Assembly: GCF_013204845.1 (NCBI RefSeq)
Contig: NZ_JABMKY010000001.1
Span: forward strand, 434,001-498,000
DNA length: 64,000 nucleotides
Source: Paenibacillus qinlingensis
Lineage (GTDB): Bacteria > Bacillota > Bacilli > Paenibacillales > NBRC-103111
Direction of reading: 5' to 3'
Positions within the stretch are counted from its first letter, which is position 1. The number at the start of each line of letters is the position of its first letter. Below, piece by piece: positions 58,701-64,000 of this stretch. Made by a program: the position numbers and the translations under genes. Under the pieces are notes generated by a model. That model searched no databases and was not told where the DNA came from. It saw nothing but the letters and a program-made list of their open reading frames with translations.

Positions 58701-59265
58701 TCACCTTTGCGCTTAATTGGTCACCATAAGTTTCAAGATGGAACAGCCGTTGCAGCATTTGCCTGCGATCTTTACCTGTCAAAGTCAGGAACTCAGCAAA
58801 TTTCCCTTGTGGCAGCACTACTGCTCTTGTGAAATCCTGCATCGACAGACCTAGAATGTTCTGTACCTGGAGATTGACTTCCCCTGCCTTATCCGCAAGT
58901 ACGATGGTTTCATGATCTCGAATATGCAAGAGACGTGAAATCGTTCCGTTAATCGACATTTCCGCTCCGCGCTTAAATTGCCTCTCTACTCGGTAGCGCT
59001 CTGTGCTCGATGCGTTCGTCAGTTCAAATGTAAAAGAAACGAACAGCGTTTGCTCCGCATGATTCATGATCGCTTGCGTACCACCGCTCGCTCTCTCTAC
59101 TTTGCCATAGAGGGATAGTGTTATCGCATCTAAAATCGATGACTTCCCGCTGCCCGTTGGTCCAAAAATACCAAACACGCCCGCATCCACGAGTTGGCTA
59201 AAATCAATCGTTTGCAGTTCTCGATAGCTTTGCAAACCAGACATTTGTAACTGAATTGGACGCAT
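55783..59265 (-). CDS. sbcC: SbcC (Rad50-like) ATPase subunit of SbcCD nuclease
   Basis: 1160 residues. SMC-like ATPase that, with SbcD, cleaves hairpins and DNA ends. N-terminal Walker A GIFGPTGSGKSSILDAI at about 32-48; long coiled-coil arms; zinc hook CPVCG at about 540; C-terminal signature TLSGGETFLTSLALALALS and Walker B/D-loop FFLDEGFGTLDQ. The returning arm (about residues 768-1012, bases 56230-56960) is extremely Ala/Gln/Arg-rich and GC-rich compared with the rest of the gene. AAAGGAG precedes ATG 59265. Downstream of sbcD as in B. subtilis addBA-sbcDC. Confidence 0.95.
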   Translation of the reverse strand: MRPIQLQMSGLQSYRELQTIDFSQLVDAGVFGIFGPTGSGKSSILDAITLSLYGKVERASGGTQAIMNHAEQTLFVSFTFELTNASSTERYRVERQFKRGAEMSINGTISRLLHIRDHETIVLADKAGEVNLQVQNILGLSMQDFTRAVVLPQGKFAEFLTLTGKDRRQMLQRLFHLETYGDQLSAKVSSKVKETDSAVKQLAAEQQGLGEATTEALEEANRRLLEAEQEAVRSRLYWEQQEKAYEENKQIYQWIMESESLEQEQRKHYEQEGLIAEKERVLKLAEQAERVIPYLDQHQLASKDVSSSETLLVNATSSLAHAETDYQQASLAFDKAGQDLVEQEGPLLLRLDQLEQALVIGRELEQVQSQIQTAQTQEAEVKSALLGLQAEMSKAQDTKQKAVAKQTELKAQLKQVETDAVKRQQLQIAVQEKKAILLLQTQELEAQRNKVDKVNACNIVEQSRALILDKQRVLYSQLTRWFETSATSEWQLQKQEGLLTAFSSDLHGWLEEQRKQLKNQERHALAAQLAAELEMGESCPVCGALEHPALHKSSGNEVDLDTTSVSESLLYQIEPFLQQAKESQYQAGQLIRKMADLHKQAAEMRFSEEAISKQQIVDAGRDLALQEAAVGQEKRTQESSPSSLAVMNLEDWQKAWERVNSASQAVAFQVEACERAYENLLKEHVQLTQQDLVLGAQAQAAAGLVVEAEGRLSGLTSAIQDQVLQWQERFTGLSWEIVEEQLQQILEHERMADELRGRIEKSIPFLEELLASIEKLQLAAQERERTALQLHERLQGLAQLAADKSRQLAQRAPGAAVPQLIAEATSALALLRQLAQQTKLAHAAAQREQSLAAQRYSAAAEAAAAAARQLAQTERALVSALEKGGFASREAAEAAALAPEQRRQWAQLAAEHREREQALRAQLAQLAAKLQGRVLSAAEWAQSQAQLSDAKAGAEAALEARAKAAQGASELAARHLRWCELEAQRAEQATLLERLGKLQAVLKANAFVEYLAEEQLMQVSRAASERLGELTRRRYGIEVDSGGGFVIRDDANGGVKRPVGTLSGGETFLTSLALALALSAQIQLKGEYPLEFFFLDEGFGTLDQELLDMVIGALEKLHTDRLAVGVISHVPELRARLVRKLIVQPAEPSGRGSRISLEEL

Positions 59266-59345
59266 TGTACTTTACTCCTTTCATTCGCATCGCAAAGTTA
59301 TCCACAAGTATTCGTTGGGGAAAACACTTTGCCTACCACCTTCTC

Positions 59346-59362
59346 ACGTACGTAAAGTACGT
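59346..59362 (-). repeat. Small inverted repeat between sbcD and sbcC
   Basis: ACGTAC-GTAAA-GTACGT in the 115-base gap between the two genes. A perfect 6-bp stem without T-run; possibly an mRNA processing or stability element. Confidence 0.4.
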
Positions 59363-59380
59363 TCATCCTTGTCCAATCAA

Positions 59381-60562
59381 TTACTCTCCGCCAGTTGCAT
59401 CCCCAAGATCTTTCTCTTGCAGCAGCTCCAAAAATAATTGAACCAACGCAGGCTCAGGTTGTGCGCCTCCCGTTTGGCGCGAGTAGAAGCGCGTAAAATG
59501 CTCTTCCATCGAGAAAGCTGCTCTCGGCATTGCTGAGCGCACAACTTCCATCTCCGGATAGATGGGGCGAATGTGAATGAATCCTTCATACGCTTTGCGT
59601 AACGATTGTATCTGCTCAATGGACATAGCCGATGTCATCGTAATCTCCAAATCAATCCATGCCGAGCTATCCCTTTGCTCATCTAACCATTGATGAACCT
59701 GCCCAATGCCTTCCTTTGCCTTCCAACTCACTAATGGGCGTCCGGAGGTCAAGAAAATCTCCTTAGGTTCAGCTGTTTGTCCTGGGGCAAGATCAAGTAT
59801 CGTAACCGATTTGGCTTGACCTGCTTCCGAGAAGCTATAGGCTAGCGGAGATCCACTATATCGAATGGGTGATGCCGCCTTCACATTTTGCGGGCGATGC
59901 AAATGACCTAGCGCAACGTATTGCGCCCCCGCTGACAGAGCTGTTGTATCAACCGTATAAGCGCCGCCTACTTGAATAGGTCGTTCAGATTCCGTTTCAT
60001 GTCCTCCAAGGACATACAAATGACTCATAATTAAATTCACTGTGCTAGCTTCGAAGGAAGCTGCCTGTTTGCGGATGAGTGCACCAACCCGCTCCGAGTA
60101 TTTGCTCCTCAGCACTTCTTCCTCGGCAGCCTCGGACAACAACTCCTTCAAACGTGATTCCGAAGGATACGGCAAAGCGATTAGTCGTGCAAGCTCACCC
60201 GTACGTGCTATTCCAATCGACTGAATTTCTTGAATAGGCAAACCTATCAAGGTTATTCCTTGCGTTGCTGCTAGCGGACCCGAAGCTGCTAGCCGATCCG
60301 GATGATCATGATTGCCTGAAATAATCGCCACATGCCTTTTCCCGCCATCAGCTAATCGGGCAATGCCTTCATAAAACAACTGCTCCGCTGCCGCAGGAGG
60401 ATTCACACTGTCATAAATATCTCCTGCAATTAACACTAAATCAATGTCTTGATCTTCCACAATGCGTACGAGCTCGTCCATAAAAGCGATCTGCTCTTCC
60501 ATCCGGCTTCGACCTTCCAAAGCTCGCCCAAAATGCCAATCCGCTGTGTGTAAAATTCGCAT
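59381..60562 (-). CDS. sbcD: SbcD (Mre11-like) nuclease subunit
   Basis: 393 residues. Manganese-dependent phosphoesterase with the five metal motifs: HTADWHFGR (1-11), LIAGDIYDSVNPPA, ISGNHDHPDRLAA, IMSHLYVLGG and LGHLHRPQNV. The C-terminal capping domain follows from about residue 290. It acts with SbcC at DNA hairpins and double-strand breaks. ATG 60562 follows AAGGAGATGAG. Lies between addA and sbcC, co-oriented. Confidence 0.95.
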   Translation of the reverse strand: MRILHTADWHFGRALEGRSRMEEQIAFMDELVRIVEDQDIDLVLIAGDIYDSVNPPAAAEQLFYEGIARLADGGKRHVAIISGNHDHPDRLAASGPLAATQGITLIGLPIQEIQSIGIARTGELARLIALPYPSESRLKELLSEAAEEEVLRSKYSERVGALIRKQAASFEASTVNLIMSHLYVLGGHETESERPIQVGGAYTVDTTALSAGAQYVALGHLHRPQNVKAASPIRYSGSPLAYSFSEAGQAKSVTILDLAPGQTAEPKEIFLTSGRPLVSWKAKEGIGQVHQWLDEQRDSSAWIDLEITMTSAMSIEQIQSLRKAYEGFIHIRPIYPEMEVVRSAMPRAAFSMEEHFTRFYSRQTGGAQPEPALVQLFLELLQEKDLGDATGGE

Positions 60563-60607
60563 ATCTCATCTCCTTCCTACCCCTGACCAGGCTTTCGTTT
60601 TCAATGA

Positions 60608-63600
60608 CTACATCTCTACCAACTTAGCTCCATCAAAGAAATAGAGGAACTTTCCGTGTATCGGACGTTTCCAAATGTGTTCAACAGCTCGTGCATACAA
60701 CCCTATTTGCTTCTCATAACGAAGCTGAAGTTCTGATTCCGTGCTTCCTCGTACAGCATCCGTTTTATAATCAACAAGAACAAGTCCCAGTTCATCTTCA
60801 AATAGACAGTCAATGACCCCTTGAATGAGCACTGTTTCACCAAGCTTAGATGGCTCCGTCTCCGAGTAAACTTCATCCGCAGGGAGTCCATAGCTAAATG
60901 GAACCTCTCGCTGAACATGATGTGACTGAATCATTCTTCGGCCAACCGACGTCTCAAAAAACTTCAAAATAACAGGTATATCTACCACATCACGCTGATC
61001 TTGCGTCATGGTTTGCTTGTCCAACATCTCTTGGAGTGTCGATTGGATACTTGCCTCTGTAGGTAATTCCGATAGGGACATATTTTGCATAACGGCATGA
61101 ACAACAGTTCCTTTCTCTGCCGCCGTTAACTTCTTCTCCTCCATAAATCTCGGTCTACGCCAAATCGAGGGTGCTGGTTGATTGGTCACCGACACCGGTC
61201 CCAGAATAGATGGGGGTTCCACAGCGTTCGGTGACTCCAACTCATCTGCGATTCGATTGGCCTCAGATAATCGTTTCATCTCCGAAACTGTCGTTTTGGC
61301 AAAATGTTTAGGTGCATCTTGGAACTCATATTGCCAAGATAAACGCTCACCTAAAACATCTTTCCAATTCCCCGATGTAGTGACAACCTCTCGTTGCTGG
61401 ATTGCCATGAAGCGATCTTGATCTGGCTCGAAAGCAGGATCTACTAGTACATCTAATTGCTGCAAGCTTTCTGGTGTAATAACAGATAGTTTCCATTGCG
61501 AGGAATCATGCAGCAGTCTTATATCTGAAGACATATCGCTAATACCAAGCCTTTCTCTCCACAAGGCTGCATCAGGATGACGCAGCAATGCAGGTCCGAC
61601 CCAGTCCAGATAGCTCTTCGCTTTAGCCAACTCAAAATCAGGCAAATACCACGCCTCTCTAGATAAATGACGTCCCCATCCGCGCAGAAGCTTATCGAGA
61701 GACTTCACAGTGCCTAATAAGTACAATTTCTCACGAGCTCTTGTTAGTGCTACATATAGGACACGCATTTCTTCGGCTAGAAGCTCTAGCTTCAGCCGCT
61801 TTTTAATGGCAAGTGAGGGTAAAGTCGGATAACTGACACGAAGCGTCGTATCTACAAATCGCGGTCCAAAGCCAAGTTCTTTATGCAACAGAAATGCTTC
61901 ATTCAAATCGCGTTGATTAAACATTTTCGCCATTCCCGCAACGAATACGACAGGAAATTCTAAACCTTTACTCTTATGAATGGACATTATTCGTACGACG
62001 TCTTCCTGCTCACCCAACGCACGCGCGGTTCCAAGATCGCCTCCACTTTCTTTCATCCGCTCAATAAATCGTAAAAAACGGAATAATCCGCGCAGGGATG
62101 TACTCTCGTATTGTCTAGCTCTATCGTACAGCGCTCTTAAATTGGCTTGTCTTTGCATGCCGCCTGGCAACCCCCCAGCGAAATCGTAATAGCCGGTTTG
62201 TCTAAAGATTCGCCAGATCAAGTCAGCAAGAGAGCCCTGTCTCGCATCATTTCGCCATTGTTCTAATTGTTCAAGAAACGCTGTCAATTTCAACGACAAC
62301 GAGTCATGCTCATCATGGAGACTTTGTCCAGCGGTGCGCAAGACAGACTCATAGAAAGCTACAGATTTATCCGCAACTCGGATTTGTGCTAAATGTTCAG
62401 CACTCAGTCCCACCATAGGTGATCGCAAAACAGCAGCCAAAGGTACGTCCTGATACGGATTGTCGATGACTTTCAATAAGGAGAGCATCGTCTCGACTTC
62501 AGTTGCTGAGAAGTACCCTGTGCTGAGCTCGGCATAAGCAGGTATTCCCTGTTTCTTCAGCTCGTCGATTAATATGGGAGACCACGCTTGGGTGGCCCGC
62601 AGTAGAATCACAATATCCCTGTAAGTTGCCGGCCGATTGCCGCCTGTTCTTTTATCAAATACCTGAAAGGCTTCTTGACTCTCAGCTCCTAATAAGCCCC
62701 TGATTTGACGAGCTATGGTACGTGCTTCCAGCTGTGCGGTTTCCAGTTCTTCTGCTTCCAAGGCAGGATCCGTCCCATTTTCAGTGCTTTCCGCGTTGAA
62801 CTCGTCACTATTTTCTTCGGATTCTTCCATGAACGTATCGCTTTTGTCAGCACCGTCTTTCGCACGGTCAATGATTAGCATTTCCACAGAACAATCGGAT
62901 AGCGAAGGCGGATACCCAGCTCCGTACACCAGTTCCGCACGCTCATCGTAAGCAATTTCGCCGACAGTTTCATTCATCATTTGTTTGAAAATAAAGTTAA
63001 CCGCATCGACGACTTGAATACGACTTCGGAAATTTCTAGCTAAGTCAATTCTTCCACCGTTCATTTCACCATCAGATGCTGATTCTTTGTTGGAACGATA
63101 CGCTTTGTATTTTTCCAGAAATAACCCTGGTTCTGCCAATCGAAACCGATAAATACTTTGCTTTACATCGCCAACCATAAACCGATTCCCTGGCTTGGTA
63201 GTTGAAATCAGCTCAACAATGGCTTCTTGGACACGATTCGTATCCTGATATTCATCCAGGAGCACTTCCGCAAATTGTTTCCTATACGCTTGAGCAGCTT
63301 CTGAAGGGTATAATTCACCCGGCATGGAACCAGGTGCACTAAGAATTTGCAAGCAGTAATGCTCCAAATCAGCAAAATCAATCAGCCCCTTCGCTGCTTT
63401 AGCCGCTTGATATCTTTTGCCAAAATCAACGATAAGATCAACAAGGACATGCAATAAAGGAGCCATTACGGCAATTTCTTGATGAAATTGCTCTGGTGTC
63501 CGTCCGAACAATTCTTCTTTTAATTTGTTAATTTGATCTTTCGCTTTGTTCCGTAATTCTTTGACTTCTTCTTGTAGTCCTTTATCATAATCATCGCCTT

Positions 63601-64000
63601 TGCAGGCTTTGAGCTTGCCGAACTCAACCGTCTGAAAACCAAGATACAAGACGGACCATGGGTATGTCGTTGTTTCCAGCAGATTCTGAACGAGTAGCAA
63701 ATCATCACGTAAATTATCGATATACGGAGCAGGTCCTCCAGGGGATTCTGCGATATGCATGGCTTGTCCTAGCAAGTCCGCTGCTCCCTCTAGTTCAAGG
63801 GAAAGATCATGAATAAGACTTTGCTCCCATAGTGAATAATCCACAGGCGCAGATGTCGCGGCAACATAAGGCAAGGCTTCCTCAACTATCGCGTTTGCCT
63901 CATCCACATTCTCCTGGTCAGCTTGATGTGCTCGCGGCCCGAACATTGAAGCTGTTCCTCTTAACCAGTGCTCTGGCCAAGGATGACTACGAGATACATC
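60608..64000 (-). CDS. addA: AddA helicase-nuclease subunit, C-terminal part
   Basis: Runs off the right edge: the frame is open through position 64000, so at least the first 100 or so residues are missing (the segment SRSHPWPEHWLRGTASMF is internal). 1130 residues visible. UvrD/RecB-type helicase motifs: LLDEYQDTNRVQEAIV (Walker B), VGDVKQSIYRFRLAEP, MSIHKSKGLEFPVVFV and LYVALTRAREKLYLLG. The C-terminal RecB-type nuclease has LGLVLVDYKTDAVRG. An acidic, Ser/Glu-rich linker (about 62715-62860) interrupts the helicase core. With AddB it processes double-strand ends for RecA. AddB should lie upstream, outside the window. Confidence 0.95.
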   Translation of the reverse strand, partial: DVSRSHPWPEHWLRGTASMFGPRAHQADQENVDEANAIVEEALPYVAATSAPVDYSLWEQSLIHDLSLELEGAADLLGQAMHIAESPGGPAPYIDNLRDDLLLVQNLLETTTYPWSVLYLGFQTVEFGKLKACKGDDYDKGLQEEVKELRNKAKDQINKLKEELFGRTPEQFHQEIAVMAPLLHVLVDLIVDFGKRYQAAKAAKGLIDFADLEHYCLQILSAPGSMPGELYPSEAAQAYRKQFAEVLLDEYQDTNRVQEAIVELISTTKPGNRFMVGDVKQSIYRFRLAEPGLFLEKYKAYRSNKESASDGEMNGGRIDLARNFRSRIQVVDAVNFIFKQMMNETVGEIAYDERAELVYGAGYPPSLSDCSVEMLIIDRAKDGADKSDTFMEESEENSDEFNAESTENGTDPALEAEELETAQLEARTIARQIRGLLGAESQEAFQVFDKRTGGNRPATYRDIVILLRATQAWSPILIDELKKQGIPAYAELSTGYFSATEVETMLSLLKVIDNPYQDVPLAAVLRSPMVGLSAEHLAQIRVADKSVAFYESVLRTAGQSLHDEHDSLSLKLTAFLEQLEQWRNDARQGSLADLIWRIFRQTGYYDFAGGLPGGMQRQANLRALYDRARQYESTSLRGLFRFLRFIERMKESGGDLGTARALGEQEDVVRIMSIHKSKGLEFPVVFVAGMAKMFNQRDLNEAFLLHKELGFGPRFVDTTLRVSYPTLPSLAIKKRLKLELLAEEMRVLYVALTRAREKLYLLGTVKSLDKLLRGWGRHLSREAWYLPDFELAKAKSYLDWVGPALLRHPDAALWRERLGISDMSSDIRLLHDSSQWKLSVITPESLQQLDVLVDPAFEPDQDRFMAIQQREVVTTSGNWKDVLGERLSWQYEFQDAPKHFAKTTVSEMKRLSEANRIADELESPNAVEPPSILGPVSVTNQPAPSIWRRPRFMEEKKLTAAEKGTVVHAVMQNMSLSELPTEASIQSTLQEMLDKQTMTQDQRDVVDIPVILKFFETSVGRRMIQSHHVQREVPFSYGLPADEVYSETEPSKLGETVLIQGVIDCLFEDELGLVLVDYKTDAVRGSTESELQLRYEKQIGLYARAVEHIWKRPIHGKFLYFFDGAKLVEM

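Noticed and set aside
54483-60562. Defence island reading of the protease and SbcCD genes
   Set aside because: SbcCD with AddA is the conserved repair operon of Bacilli; the protease gene is separated by a terminator and shows no link to defence apart from proximity.

Overview
The window looks like a chromosomal segment of a spore-forming, moderate-GC Bacillota, most likely Paenibacillaceae. The signs are a type B RNase P RNA, SigA and DnaG, sporulation genes (yqfC, yqfD, ylaJ, a GerR/RsfA-type regulator), strong AGGAGG ribosome binding sites, frequent TTG/GTG starts, and long gene runs in the order known from Bacillus subtilis. I see no rRNA, tRNA, insertion sequence, prophage or CRISPR array. 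Both ends are cut: oppC at the left edge and addA at the right edge run off the window.

Layout. 1-3100: a peptide ABC transporter (oppA-oppB-oppC, minus strand) with a hairpin between oppA and oppB and a promoter flanked by two identical 18-bp sites. 3188-5312: DUF3397 gene, panE and a GerR/RsfA-type regulator, like the B. subtilis ylbO-ylbQ area, with a structured leader. 5700-9900: yqgY, a MidA-type methyltransferase, and three poorly known genes (lipoprotein, secreted coiled-coil protein, 162-aa protein). 9926-15294: the ylaK/ylaJ/ylaH/typA block, including a 47-codon gene that is easy to miss. 15459-21400: membrane protein with an apparent non-canonical start, MFS exporter, TerC protein, ThiI with its cysteine desulfurase, and a lytic transglycosylase. 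21520-27617: CorC/HlyC-type protein, small membrane and DUF1540 proteins, short GH15 protein, YpuI, and a subtilisin-like protease. 27745-28160: rnpB.

28256-47155 is the large housekeeping block, all on the minus strand and in near-canonical order: rpsU-yqeY, nfeD-floA-(154 aa), yqfC-yqfD-phoH-pgpH-ybeY-dgkA-cdd-era-yqzL-recO, ppsR-yqxD-dnaG-sigA, (276 aa)-trmK-nif3. It covers ribosome maturation (YbeY, Era), membrane stress and lipid domains (NfeD, FloA, DgkA), c-di-AMP turnover (PgpH), replication priming and the primary sigma factor. A close match to the sigma-W consensus (TGAAAC-16-CGTA) precedes nfeD-floA, and a perfect TTGACA-17-TATAAT promoter precedes rpsU.

47270-64000 is more accessory: HIT hydrolase, RsgA-type GTPase, an in-frame fusion of a TetR repressor to an FAD-dependent phytoene-desaturase-like oxidoreductase, a GH26-like protein with a stalk domain, a CapA-family lipoprotein, a trypsin-like protease, then the recombination/repair operon addA-sbcD-sbcC.

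The best candidate for something undescribed is the TetR-oxidoreductase fusion (48966-50888). It has a strong ribosome binding site and ATG exactly at the domain junction, and two perfect palindromes at its promoter. Next come the two-site architecture around the opp promoter, the mutually exclusive hairpins before the GerR-like gene, the likely AUC/AUU start at 15941, and the 47-codon ORF. All function calls come from reading motifs; no database search was run.
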